A stretch of 54,622 nt of DNA from a virus, in IMG/VR virus record IMGVR_UViG_3300017741_000005, positions 1 through 54,622 of that record. The stretch is one strand, 5' to 3'. Positions within the stretch are counted from its first letter, which is position 1. Each line of letters opens with the position of its first letter. The translations under genes and the position numbers were made by a program. This document shows positions 16,596 to 25,145 of the stretch, piece after piece. A model generated the notes under the pieces. The model saw nothing but the letters and a program-made list of their open reading frames with translations. It was not told the origin of the DNA and made no database searches.

Positions 16596-17697
16596 TATAG
16601 TTCAGTTTCAAGAGAAAAAAATATTAGAGAAGTTCGGTATGTCAATATCGGACTTTACTAATAAAGTTCCTTTTTCGGGAAAGGAAACTCTGTCGTGTCT
16701 CAATATAGGTTACCCACCTGTGATTGGTTTTACGAGTGGAACGACCACGCAGACTAACATCAACTATTGGAATACAAACTATTTCAATGAACAGATGTCT
16801 CGTGATTGGTATCATCAAGGACTTCGAGAAGGTGATTACATTATCATCTTTGGTCTTTCTACTCGTGGTAGTATGAGATACTCAATGTCGATGTATGAGG
16901 AGAATGGTGTCATTCCTATCTTCATTCCTCATCATCCCAAATATATTCCAGAAGTCATTGAAGCAATAAAAAAGTATAAACCAAAAGTCTTCAATCTATT
17001 ATCTAATCCCATGATTATGGCCTTCGAGAATTATTTCGAGAAGAACAACATTGACCCTGTTGAGTTGTTCTCTTGTTTTGATTTGTTTCACTTCGGGGGT
17101 GAACACATGTCAGACCGATATAAAGAACTCGTGAAGTCTTGGCAGATTGACATCATTGAATGCACATCTGTCGGTGACCGATATGCGGCATTTGAATGTA
17201 AAGAAAAAAATGGTTTTCATGTGTATGAGGATTTACTTTTCATAGAAACCATAGATGATGAAATGGTAGTGACATCCCTGTATGATACACCCGAACCTTT
17301 TGTTCGTTTCAAAACAGGGGATATCATTAAGAAATATGATGATGTATGTGAGTGCGGTTCATCCCATATGCGTTTCGAGGTTCTAGGACGTAAGACATAT
17401 CAGGTAAAATTTCAGAACAAATCACTCTTTCCTCTTGATGTTCAGAGGATTGTTGAGACAATACCCGAAACTCGTTCAGGTGTATTTCAAATAAAAAGAC
17501 CACGCAAAGGTGCAAATGTTATAGATATAATTGTAGGTTACGAAAAAGATAAACTTAATCGTAACTTATCTGAATTAAAAAATGAACTAGAGTCTAAGAT
17601 TGTTAGTTCACTAAGTATACCAAATTGTGTAGAATTAGTTGAGGCTAAAACTATATTACAAAACAATCCACTACACAAGGTTAAGAGGGTAATATGA
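16579..17697 (+). CDS. PaaK-like AMP-forming ligase (ANL superfamily)
   Basis: 372 residues. The ANL P-loop GFTSGTTTQ lies at about 49-57. Phenylacetate-CoA-ligase-type motifs follow: FHFGGEHMSDRY, then RFKTGDIIKKYDDVCECGSSHMRFEVLGRK (with the CxCGS turn), and the catalytic lysine region NPLHKVKRVI at the end. The enzyme would adenylate a carboxylic acid. It is short: about 100 residues usually found before the P-loop are missing, and the next gene may supply them. The C-terminus overlaps that gene at ATGA. Substrate unknown. ANL genes are unusual in phages, and this window has two more. Confidence 0.75.
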   Translation: MLTRTDIVQFQEKKILEKFGMSISDFTNKVPFSGKETLSCLNIGYPPVIGFTSGTTTQTNINYWNTNYFNEQMSRDWYHQGLREGDYIIIFGLSTRGSMRYSMSMYEENGVIPIFIPHHPKYIPEVIEAIKKYKPKVFNLLSNPMIMAFENYFEKNNIDPVELFSCFDLFHFGGEHMSDRYKELVKSWQIDIIECTSVGDRYAAFECKEKNGFHVYEDLLFIETIDDEMVVTSLYDTPEPFVRFKTGDIIKKYDDVCECGSSHMRFEVLGRKTYQVKFQNKSLFPLDVQRIVETIPETRSGVFQIKRPRKGANVIDIIVGYEKDKLNRNLSELKNELESKIVSSLSIPNCVELVEAKTILQNNPLHKVKRVI

Positions 17698-18026
17698 AAG
17701 CAGTATTTCTAACAAAAGAATATAATGATACTGATATAGAAGAACAAAAAAATATACTTGAACAAAGTTTTCATACTTTCTTTGATGAGATACATCGTTC
17801 TCCTGTTCTGATTGTATCAAACTTTGCAAGTGGTCACATAGTAATGCCTTTGGAGATTGCTCTTTTTGAAAACAATATTAGTTATGGTAATTGGGAAAGT
17901 GAACCATGTGACTATGATGGACTGAATCAGGTCATAATTCAAAACAGTATAAAACATATTTTTTGTGACCGACATGTTGATGTAAATCTTATAAATACAG
18001 ATAACGTAAAAGTTTATAGGATTTAG
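17694..18026 (+). CDS. Hypothetical protein, possible detached ANL N-terminal segment
   Basis: 110 residues, overlapping the PaaK-like gene at ATGA. The stretch VLIVSNFASGHIVMPLEIALFENNISYGN resembles by eye the early ANL segment that the two full-length relatives in this window show (GDLVLNSFIFGDTDHYALFFACAELGIQTW at 43612-45030, and a similar one at 50027-51364). This suggests that the N-terminal part of the adenylating enzyme is encoded as a separate downstream gene. It could equally be an unrelated Rossmann-like protein. Confidence 0.55.
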   Translation: MKAVFLTKEYNDTDIEEQKNILEQSFHTFFDEIHRSPVLIVSNFASGHIVMPLEIALFENNISYGNWESEPCDYDGLNQVIIQNSIKHIFCDRHVDVNLINTDNVKVYRI

Positions 18027-18027
18027 T

Positions 18028-18564
18028 ATGGCAATTGATACCACAACTATCAAGACGCAGATATTGGATGAAGAACTCACCAGTAATCTGAACTATCTAC
18101 AACCAACAGGTTTTCGTGTCACGATTGACCGAACAAGATATCCCAACTTAGAATATTTTGTTCAGTCTGTCAATCATCCAGGCGCAACCATGACACCTGT
18201 CGAACTCCCTGTTCGTAGAATTACGTCTGTTCCGATAGCCGGTGATAACGTTACATTTGGTGAGGTTTCTTTCTCACTGATACTTGATGAGAATCTTACT
18301 GGTTATCAGGAAATGTTCAATTGGATTGTTCGTATCGCAAATGAGGGTCAAGTATCTCCTATTCAACGAGATACTAGAAATCCGACATATGCTGACATCA
18401 CATTATCAATTCTTTCAAGTCACAACAATGGTGTGAAAAAAATTAGATATCTAAATTGTATTCCTACTTCGGTTGGTGCAATTACATTCCAATCAACTTC
18501 TGGTGCAACTGATTATCTCACATTTGACGTTTCATTCCGTTTCTCTCAATTCGAATTTGTTTGA
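18028..18564 (+). CDS. Second tail-tube-fold protein (gp19 paralogue, baseplate tube candidate)
   Basis: 178 residues. It aligns by eye with gp19 (6831-7358): VNHPGATMTPVELPVRR followed by PIAGDNVTFGEVSFSLILDENLTGYQEMFNWI, and an RYLNCIPTSVGAITFQ to FRFSQFEF end equivalent to the gp19 FRGCFPTNVSEIEVNY to FQVQYWE segment. In T4, gp48 and gp54 are tube-fold proteins that start the tube at the baseplate, so an initiator or adaptor role is likely. It lies 2 bp after an accessory enzyme and before uvsY, far from the tail genes. Confidence 0.75.
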   Translation: MAIDTTTIKTQILDEELTSNLNYLQPTGFRVTIDRTRYPNLEYFVQSVNHPGATMTPVELPVRRITSVPIAGDNVTFGEVSFSLILDENLTGYQEMFNWIVRIANEGQVSPIQRDTRNPTYADITLSILSSHNNGVKKIRYLNCIPTSVGAITFQSTSGATDYLTFDVSFRFSQFEFV

Positions 18565-18589
18565 CTTTTAACTCACGTTCTGATATAAT
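18561..18589 (+). promoter_or_regulatory. Promoter TTGACT-17-TATAAT of uvsY
   Basis: A consensus -10 with extended TGA, and -35 TTGACT overlapping the previous stop codon. The uvsY ATG begins 7 bp after the -10, at the predicted +1. Confidence 0.8.
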
Positions 18590-18595
18590 TATATT

Positions 18596-19042
18596 ATGAT
18601 TGATTTAGAAACTATTCTTGCGGAGTGGAAAGAAGACTCCGAAATATCCAAACATCAATTAGACGAGACCTCTCGTGTAACTCCTGCATTGCATTCCAAG
18701 TATCTTGAGTATTTGTCACTGACCAAACTACGTCTGAAGAAGGCCGAGTTCAAACAGAAAGAACTTCTCAAGGATAAGTGGTTATACTATAATGGTAAGA
18801 TGGATGAGGAGACTATTCAAAGTAAGGGTTGGTCACCTGACCCCTTTAATGGTCTGAAGATACTCAAAGGTGAGATGGAACACTACTATGATAGTGACCC
18901 TGAGATACAGGAGTCGGAGATGAAAATCCAGTATCTTAAAACGATTATAGATACTCTTGAACAAATTATAAACAATCTAAACTGGCGACATCAAACGATT
19001 GGTAATATGATTAGATGGAGACAGTTCGAATCGGGAGTGTAA
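18596..19042 (+). CDS. uvsY: Recombination mediator UvsY
   Basis: 148 residues (T4 137). The family pattern is clear: LAEWKEDSEISKHQLDETSRVTPALHSKYLEYLSLTKLRLKKAE, then KEKW-like KDKWLYYNGKM and a terminal NNLNWRHQTIGNMIRWRQF. UvsY loads the UvsX recombinase onto gp32-coated single-stranded DNA. It is predicted to be transcribed as a leaderless mRNA from its own promoter. A 46-residue membrane protein and uvsW follow. Confidence 0.92.
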   Translation: MIDLETILAEWKEDSEISKHQLDETSRVTPALHSKYLEYLSLTKLRLKKAEFKQKELLKDKWLYYNGKMDEETIQSKGWSPDPFNGLKILKGEMEHYYDSDPEIQESEMKIQYLKTIIDTLEQIINNLNWRHQTIGNMIRWRQFESGV

Positions 19043-19043
19043 A

Positions 19044-19184
19044 ATGAAATGGATTGATGATGTAAAAGATTCCTTCAAAGTCAATAAGGTATACGAATCA
19101 CGTTGGGTATGGTATCACACTATCCTTGCAGCTGAAATCTTTCTGACTAATATTCTATTGATTCTTATTCTTTTCAAACTGTGA
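19044..19184 (+). CDS. Single-pass membrane microprotein between uvsY and uvsW
   Basis: 46 residues: a charged N-terminus (MKWIDDVKDSFKVNKVYESR), then a hydrophobic segment of about 24 residues ending at LILILFKL. It starts 1 bp after the uvsY stop and overlaps the GTG start of uvsW. Function unknown; the topology is probably N-in with one membrane span. Confidence 0.65.
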   Translation: MKWIDDVKDSFKVNKVYESRWVWYHTILAAEIFLTNILLILILFKL

Positions 19185-20662
19185 GTCTTCCTAATACAAT
19201 CACGGTGGGATTGAAAGACCACTCAATGATGTTGGTTGATTGTGAGGCACATCAACTACCAGAGTTGCGTGAATATTTTTCATTCTATGTCCCCGGCTAT
19301 AAATTTATGCCGATGTATAAGTCTCGTAAGTGGGATGGTAAGGTGCGTCTATTCAATCAGGTCACTCGTGAATTGAACACTGGTTTGTATGAACATCTCA
19401 AGAAGTTCTGTCAAGACCGCATGTATCCTCTTCAATTACAGGAGACTGACTATGGACACCCTGCACAGAAGAATGAAGTATCGCATATCAATCTGACCAA
19501 GTTTCTGAATGGACTTGATTCTCCATTTGACTTGCGTGACTATCAGTATAACGCAGTATCGCATGGTATTCAGAATAAAAGAGCCATTCTGCTATCACCT
19601 ACAGGTTCAGGTAAATCATTCATCATCTATAATCTGTTGCGTTGGTATATCGATAACTATGATAAGAAGATATTGATTGTTGTTCCGACAACAAGTCTGG
19701 TCGAACAGATGTATAAAGACTTTTCTGATTATGGATTTGACCCTGAGTTAGTTCATAAGATTTACTCTGGTAAAGATAAGACGACAGACAAACAAATCAT
19801 TATCTCCACATGGCAGTCCATATACAAGTTCTCAAAAGAATGGTTCGAGGACTTTGGTTGTGTGTTTGGTGATGAGGTTCATTTATTCAAAGCAAAGTCT
19901 CTGTCGGGTCTGATGAATAAGTGCGTCAATGCAGAGTATCGTTTTGGCACGACAGGAACTCTGGATGGGACAGAGACAAATAAACTAGTTCTGGAGGGTT
20001 TATTTGGGCCTACATATCGTGTGACTATGACACGAGACCTTCAAGAGAAAGGCACACTCGCAAAACTTGACATCAAGATTTTGTTATTGAGATACCACAA
20101 TGATGTGTGTCATATGATGAAGAACGCAACCTATCAGGAAGAGCTTGATTATATTGTTCAGAACACTAAACGAAACAATCTGATATCAAACCTTGCGGTT
20201 GACCAAAAGGGGAATACACTTATTCTCTTTCAGTTCGTGGAGAAACATGGCAAACCATTGTATGAACTGATACGAGATAAAATAGAGGAGGGTCGTAAGG
20301 TATATTATGTGTCTGGTGAGGTTGATGCATCTGACCGAGAACAGATTCGTGGTATTGTAGAGAAACAGAAAAATGCAATCATTGTCGCATCTCTTGGAAC
20401 TTTTAGCACTGGTATTAACATTAGGAACTTACATAATATTATCTTTGCAAGCCCAAGCAAATCTCAAATCAAAGTCCTACAGAGTATCGGACGAGGACTA
20501 AGACAATCTGATGATGGTTCAACAACAAATCTAATTGATATCGCAGACGACTTACATATTAAATCACATAAAAATTTCACATTAAGACATAGTGCCGAAA
20601 GAATTAAGATATATACTAAGGAACAGTTTCCTTATAAGATATACAATATAAATCTGAAATGA
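19181..20662 (+). CDS. uvsW: DNA helicase UvsW
   Basis: 493 residues (T4 503), superfamily 2. Motif Q/I: LRDYQYNAVSHGIQNKRAILLSPTGSGKS (Walker A about 142-149). Motif II is DEVH in VFGDEVHLF, motif III-like FGTTGTLDG, and motif VI QSIGRGLRQ near the C-terminus. UvsW unwinds branched recombination intermediates and R-loops and helps switch off origin replication late in infection. The start is GTG, overlapping the membrane microprotein gene; the stop overlaps the radical SAM gene. Confidence 0.93.
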   Translation: MSLPNTITVGLKDHSMMLVDCEAHQLPELREYFSFYVPGYKFMPMYKSRKWDGKVRLFNQVTRELNTGLYEHLKKFCQDRMYPLQLQETDYGHPAQKNEVSHINLTKFLNGLDSPFDLRDYQYNAVSHGIQNKRAILLSPTGSGKSFIIYNLLRWYIDNYDKKILIVVPTTSLVEQMYKDFSDYGFDPELVHKIYSGKDKTTDKQIIISTWQSIYKFSKEWFEDFGCVFGDEVHLFKAKSLSGLMNKCVNAEYRFGTTGTLDGTETNKLVLEGLFGPTYRVTMTRDLQEKGTLAKLDIKILLLRYHNDVCHMMKNATYQEELDYIVQNTKRNNLISNLAVDQKGNTLILFQFVEKHGKPLYELIRDKIEEGRKVYYVSGEVDASDREQIRGIVEKQKNAIIVASLGTFSTGINIRNLHNIIFASPSKSQIKVLQSIGRGLRQSDDGSTTNLIDIADDLHIKSHKNFTLRHSAERIKIYTKEQFPYKIYNINLK

Positions 20663-22206
20663 CTTATCACGGCCTGATGCTAGGCAATTTCGATTCTAAT
20701 AGTATGGCGCCATATCGAGGATTTGGTAACCATAGAATTGCAACTCACCTGAGAAGACAGGGGTGGGATATCGAGTGCCTAGATTACACTGTGCATTTTT
20801 CAGACGATGAGATAAAGTGGTTTCTTGAGACTCGTATCACTAAGAATACTATCTTCATTGGACTGAGTATTATATTCTATCTTGAATTGCAGGGTGATGT
20901 TCAAAGAGTCAACAGAATTATTCATCATATCAAAACCAAGTATCCGTGGGTTCAGATTATCGCAGGTGGGGTAAAATGGTTTGCGGTGGGTCTTGTTGAT
21001 GCAGATTGGTATATTACAGGGAATGGTGAGTTTGCCATAGATGCTGTTTTAAAATATGTAACAGGAAATGGAAGTGAACCAAGACACGTTCCTGCAAGGA
21101 ATGGAAAACTTATTGATGCTGTTCATGCATATCCTTGTTTTCCAAAGAGAGATGCTAAAATCTCATTTCAAGAACGAGACTATATTCAATCACATGAGGC
21201 CTTGAATGTAGAACTCGCAAGAGGGTGTAAGTTCAAATGTAAATATTGTTCGTTTCCTTTGATTGGTCTCAAGGGAGATATGACACGAGACGAAGACAGT
21301 GTATATGATGAGTTCAAAGAAAACTATGACCGATGGGGTGTGACAAATTATTATGTGACTGATGATACCATAAATGATACCACCGAAAAGATGGAGAAGA
21401 TGTCAAGTGCTATTCGTAAACTTGATTTCAAACCATCTCTTCATGGATATGCTCGTGCTGACCTTCTCATACATCATGGTCAAAAGACTTGGGATGATAT
21501 GATTGATATGGGTCTCATATCGCATAGTTATGGTGTCGAGACTCTTAATCATCAATCAGGTAAAGAAGTTGGAAAAGGTATGAACCCCGAAAAGGTCAAA
21601 GAGGGGTTGTTAGAAGTTGAGGAGTATTTCAATAAGAATAGTGACACTTTTTACACAGGTAGTATGACTATGATTGCAGGACTTCCCTATGAGTCGTTTG
21701 AGACTCTTGATAATGGTAAGAAGTGGTTGAACAAGTATTGGAACAATCATGGAATCAAATATCTACCTCTACTGATTCATGAACCCAAAGATACGTCTCA
21801 TAGTGAGATTGACATGAGTAATGCAAATAATTTTAAGAAGTATGGGTATAAGTTTTTACATGATGTCCCACCAACGTATGACAAAGGTATGTTTGATTAC
21901 TTTGGTGAGATAAAAAAGAAGAAAGATAATACAAAAGGCCATGATGGAATATACTTTAACTTCTGGACTCATCACTCAGACGAATATGACTTTGTTGATA
22001 TGATTGAGTGGGTTCGAGACTTCAACGAGGATAGGTCTGATAATAAGATGAACTCCAACTTTTGTTTTGATATTGGATATACATCGTTAGCAAGTGAAAA
22101 CACAGAACTAAAAAATTTTTATGGTGAAGATTGCGTCCAAATAGACAAACCTGAAATTATGAATAAAATGCTTGATAAATATAAGTATGAGAAACTAAAT
22201 GGATAA
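20659..22206 (+). CDS. Radical SAM protein with cobalamin-binding-like N-domain (paralogue 1)
   Basis: 515 residues. The N-terminal 130 residues look like a Rossmann-type cobalamin-binding-like domain (RIATHLRRQGWDIECLDY and VQIIAGGVKWFAV), without an obvious DxHxxG cobalamin ligand. The radical SAM cluster motif CKFKCKYC gives Cys190, Cys194 and Cys197, followed by the GGE-region equivalent VTNYYVTDDTIND and TMIAGLPYES. It should cleave SAM reductively and act on an unknown substrate. It starts at ATGA with uvsW. A paralogue lies one gene downstream with the same layout. Confidence 0.82.
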   Translation: MTYHGLMLGNFDSNSMAPYRGFGNHRIATHLRRQGWDIECLDYTVHFSDDEIKWFLETRITKNTIFIGLSIIFYLELQGDVQRVNRIIHHIKTKYPWVQIIAGGVKWFAVGLVDADWYITGNGEFAIDAVLKYVTGNGSEPRHVPARNGKLIDAVHAYPCFPKRDAKISFQERDYIQSHEALNVELARGCKFKCKYCSFPLIGLKGDMTRDEDSVYDEFKENYDRWGVTNYYVTDDTINDTTEKMEKMSSAIRKLDFKPSLHGYARADLLIHHGQKTWDDMIDMGLISHSYGVETLNHQSGKEVGKGMNPEKVKEGLLEVEEYFNKNSDTFYTGSMTMIAGLPYESFETLDNGKKWLNKYWNNHGIKYLPLLIHEPKDTSHSEIDMSNANNFKKYGYKFLHDVPPTYDKGMFDYFGEIKKKKDNTKGHDGIYFNFWTHHSDEYDFVDMIEWVRDFNEDRSDNKMNSNFCFDIGYTSLASENTELKNFYGEDCVQIDKPEIMNKMLDKYKYEKLNG

Positions 22207-22684
22207 TGATATGTCAAAAGAATTTAAAGAACCACAAGTAAGACAGTTTAAACTTTCTTCAGGCGAAGAGATTGTTTGTGAGGTTGTCGATTGGACAGGA
22301 GAACCAGAGGAGAGCGAATTAATCGTTCGTAAGTGCATGTCTCTTGTTCTTCGTGAGGCTCCAGCATCAACCTTCTACTCATTCAAACCTTGGATGATAT
22401 ATCAAGAGAATCCTGAAGATTTTATTATTATTCAGGCTCAACATGTTGTGAGTATCGGATTTCCGACTAAGAAACTCCTGAGTCATTATGATGAAGCAGT
22501 AGAAGAAATGACAAAGATTCATGAGGAAAGAAGAAAGTATGATGAGGATAGTAATGATATCAACAAAGACGTTAGAACTTTGATAGAACAAACTTCTACG
22601 GCAGAAGAATTTTTGAAAGAACTTGCAGGAGAAGATTCTGCATCTTTTGGTAATGTAATACCATTTAGTCGAGACATTCACTAA
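22199..22684 (+). CDS. Hypothetical protein with a small beta-barrel-like N-domain
   Basis: 161 residues between the two radical SAM genes. Residues about 10-85 (VRQFKLSSGEEIVCEVVDW to AQHVVSIGFPTKKLL) form five predicted strands in an Sm/Lsm-like arrangement, followed by a charged helix and an acidic tail. An RNA-binding or adaptor role is possible but not shown. The start may be ATG 22199 or 22211. It overlaps the stop of radical SAM paralogue 1. Confidence 0.6.
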   Translation: MDNDMSKEFKEPQVRQFKLSSGEEIVCEVVDWTGEPEESELIVRKCMSLVLREAPASTFYSFKPWMIYQENPEDFIIIQAQHVVSIGFPTKKLLSHYDEAVEEMTKIHEERRKYDEDSNDINKDVRTLIEQTSTAEEFLKELAGEDSASFGNVIPFSRDIH

Positions 22685-22687
22685 ACC

Positions 22688-24424
22688 ATGCATGGACTTC
22701 TTTTTGGCACTAAGAGCCATATGGATGAACAACAGATATTTCATTCAAAGGGCTTTCGGACTCTTGTAGACATTCCTGCAAGAACCTTTGGTGCGTATAA
22801 AATTGCAACTCATCTAAGAGACAATGGATGGGACATTGAAGTCATTGACTTCTTCTATGCGTTTAGTTTCGAGGAGATATGTCTACTACTACATGACCGC
22901 ATCACTCCAGAGACTAAGTTTATTGGTTTCAGTATCTTCTATAAACAACACGACCAAGGCGACAATGACCCACGAGGTTTACAGTTTTACACTGGTGAGG
23001 ACGATAAACTCAATCAAGTTCTGAAATACATTCATGTGCATTTTCCTTGGGTCACAACATTGTGTGGGGCTCAGAAACTGAAAAGTTTGATGAAGATTAA
23101 GTCTCACTATCACATCATCGGATTTGGTGAGTCAGCAGTAACCGCACTTACAGACTTTCTGATTGGCAAAGGGCCACACCCCGAAACCACAACTGTAAAG
23201 AATCTATATGATGTTCCAAGTGCAAGTTATGAGGTTGAACTCAATGTGATTGATGCTACCAGACACTATCCTGCATTTCCAAAACGAAGTGCTAAGATTA
23301 CATACGAGGATAGAGATTACATACAATCCAATGAAACACTGAATATTGAGTTTAGTCGAGGATGTAAATTTAAGTGTGCATTCTGTTCCTACAATCCTCT
23401 GGGCGTCAAGGGTGATATGACAAGATGTAATGATGATGTCTATGAAGAACTCATGGAAAATTACGATAAATGGGGATGCACTCAATACATTGTATCAGAC
23501 GAAACTTTCAATGATACCAGTGAGAAACTTGACAAGTTTGCAGAGGTATGTAAACGACTTCCCTTTCAACCAACCTTTCACGGATTTGTTCGCATGGACT
23601 TGATGGCAAGTCGAGGTGAGAGAGATTGGGATAATATGCTAGAGATGGGATTTGTTGGTCATCACTATGGAATTGAAACACTCAATCATGAGTCTGGTAA
23701 AGCAATTCGCAAAGGTATGCATCCTGATAAGATAAAAGACTATCTTGTGAAAACAAGAAACTACTTTGTTGAGAACAGTCCTGTCGGATACTACTCAGGT
23801 GTTATCACAATGATTGCAGGATTACCTCATGAGTCGCAGGAGAGTCTCAAAGAATCACAGAGATGGTTGTTTCAGAACTGGCCAGACAAATACTTTTTTA
23901 TTCCTCTTGTTTTGACTGTTCCCGAAAAGTTAACCAAAAATAAATTTGACCCGAACTCTGATTTTGATAACTTGTCTTTACAACATGGATATGAGTTTCA
24001 AATGTATAATGACAGAGATACTGATTGGGCTGGTATCAAAAGAGGACTTAGTGATGAAGATAAATATCATCGAGGGATGATTAAATGGATTCATCCTAGT
24101 AAAGAATATGATTATGTTGATATGTTGAAATGGGTCGGCACAATTAATTTTGACCGAGTTCACAAGATATCAATGTGGAGTCTGCCGATGTTCACACAAA
24201 CAAATAAGAATATTGCAGATACTTTTATGAAAGGTGTTGATTGGGATATGACTGATACCAATAAAATTCTTGATTTTGTTCACAAGTATAAGGAACTCAA
24301 ACTTGGCCGGAGTAGTCACGAAAGAATACCTGTTCACAAAACACCGATTCACAATAATGAAGTTATGACTAAATTAGGACAACAGGCCACAGAACAAATG
24401 ACAAGAAACTTAGATGTCAGTTAG
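22688..24424 (+). CDS. Radical SAM protein with cobalamin-binding-like N-domain (paralogue 2)
   Basis: 578 residues. It has the same architecture as paralogue 1: RIATHLRDNGWDIE-like KIATHLRDNGWDIEVIDF at about 39-55, cluster motif CKFKCAFC (Cys226, Cys230, Cys233), KGDMTRCNDDVYEELMENYDKWG, and TMIAGLPHESQES. It is longer by an insert near 85-105 and a C-terminal basic tail. The pair probably arose by duplication and may act on related or consecutive substrates. The substrate is unknown. The 3' end faces a minus-strand promoter that would make an antisense transcript. Confidence 0.82.
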   Translation: MHGLLFGTKSHMDEQQIFHSKGFRTLVDIPARTFGAYKIATHLRDNGWDIEVIDFFYAFSFEEICLLLHDRITPETKFIGFSIFYKQHDQGDNDPRGLQFYTGEDDKLNQVLKYIHVHFPWVTTLCGAQKLKSLMKIKSHYHIIGFGESAVTALTDFLIGKGPHPETTTVKNLYDVPSASYEVELNVIDATRHYPAFPKRSAKITYEDRDYIQSNETLNIEFSRGCKFKCAFCSYNPLGVKGDMTRCNDDVYEELMENYDKWGCTQYIVSDETFNDTSEKLDKFAEVCKRLPFQPTFHGFVRMDLMASRGERDWDNMLEMGFVGHHYGIETLNHESGKAIRKGMHPDKIKDYLVKTRNYFVENSPVGYYSGVITMIAGLPHESQESLKESQRWLFQNWPDKYFFIPLVLTVPEKLTKNKFDPNSDFDNLSLQHGYEFQMYNDRDTDWAGIKRGLSDEDKYHRGMIKWIHPSKEYDYVDMLKWVGTINFDRVHKISMWSLPMFTQTNKNIADTFMKGVDWDMTDTNKILDFVHKYKELKLGRSSHERIPVHKTPIHNNEVMTKLGQQATEQMTRNLDVS

Positions 24425-24454
24425 GGTATTCAACCCTCCCCAAAAGGTATTTTG

Positions 24455-24483
24455 ATTATACCACGAATTACAAACTTTGTCAA
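24455..24483 (-). promoter_or_regulatory. Perfect-consensus minus-strand promoter, antisense to radical SAM 2
   Basis: On the minus strand TTGACA (24483-24478), exactly 17 bp, TATAAT (24460-24455), with TGG just before the -10. It points into the 3' end of the radical SAM gene, where no convincing minus-strand gene exists. Confidence 0.7.
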
Positions 24484-24497
24484 GTAAAAAAATATAC

Positions 24498-24527
24498 TTG
24501 ACTTTTATATAATAACTATGATATAAT
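24498..24527 (+). promoter_or_regulatory. Promoter TTGACT-18-TATAAT of gene 55
   Basis: TTGACT 24498-24503, 18-bp spacer, TATAAT 24522-24527 with extended TGA. Its -35 and that of the antisense promoter form a perfect 8-bp inverted repeat (24479-24486 and 24495-24502) followed by TTTTATA. The gp55 ATG lies 10 bp after the -10. Confidence 0.75.
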
Positions 24528-24536
24528 GGACATATT

Positions 24537-25124
24537 ATGAAACCACAAGATAGACCTCACTATGTAAACAACGCACAGTTCTCAACAGCTGTTGTGGAAT
24601 ACTGCACAGATTTACAACAATCAAGAGAGAAAGAAGAAACCTTACCAAAGGTCACGGATTACATTGCACAATGTTTTCTAAAGATTGCGGAAGGTCTTTC
24701 TCATAAATCCAACTTTGTTCGTTACACCTATCGAGAAGAGATGGTGATGGATGCGGTAGAGAATTGTCTCAAAGCCATCGAGAATTATAATATAGAGAAA
24801 GCAACACGCACAGGTAAACCAAATGCGTTTGCATACTTTACACAAATCTCTTGGTATGCATTTCTTCGTAGAATCGAACGAGAGAAGAAACAACAGGATA
24901 TCAAGATGAAATATATCGATGAGTCGGGTATTGAGACTTTTCTTGATAACGAGTTGGGTGATGCACAATCTGCACAGGTTGCTCAGGCCTTTATCGATAC
25001 ACTACGTTCTCGTATCGATGAAGTGAAAGAAAAGGATAATAAATGGGAGAAGGTTGTCAAGAAAGAAAGACGGCGAAGAACCATGAGAGTTGATTCTGAC
25101 CTGAGTAATTTTATCATTGACTAA
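24537..25124 (+). CDS. 55: Late-transcription sigma factor gp55
   Basis: 195 residues (T4 185). Sigma region 2-like sequence YREEMVMDAVENCLKAIENYNIEKATRTGKPNAFAYFTQISWYAFLRRIEREKKQQ is diagnostic. gp55 redirects host RNA polymerase to TATAAATA promoters; it is coupled to replication through the gp45 clamp. Several such promoters occur in this window before head, tail and tmRNA genes. The promoter leaves only about two leader bases, so the mRNA may be nearly leaderless. Confidence 0.9.
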   Translation: MKPQDRPHYVNNAQFSTAVVEYCTDLQQSREKEETLPKVTDYIAQCFLKIAEGLSHKSNFVRYTYREEMVMDAVENCLKAIENYNIEKATRTGKPNAFAYFTQISWYAFLRRIEREKKQQDIKMKYIDESGIETFLDNELGDAQSAQVAQAFIDTLRSRIDEVKEKDNKWEKVVKKERRRRTMRVDSDLSNFIID

Positions 25125-25145
25125 TCTTGAGAAATCTGATATAAT
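25117..25145 (+). promoter_or_regulatory. Promoter TTGACT-17-TATAAT overlapping the end of gene 55
   Basis: TTGACT at 25117-25122 overlaps the gp55 stop; the -10 at 25140-25145 carries extended TGA and overlaps the ATG at 25144. It probably serves gp47/gp46 more than the small gene it overlaps. Confidence 0.72.

Noticed and set aside
24170-24352. Minus-strand 60-codon frame under the antisense promoter
   Set aside because: Starts about 100 bp after the promoter without a ribosome site, composition is that of a shadow; antisense RNA is the simpler reading.
24425-24460. Terminator after radical SAM 2
   Set aside because: Only short hairpins (AGGG/CCCT and GGTAT/ATACC) without a T-run; the region is better explained by the antisense promoter.
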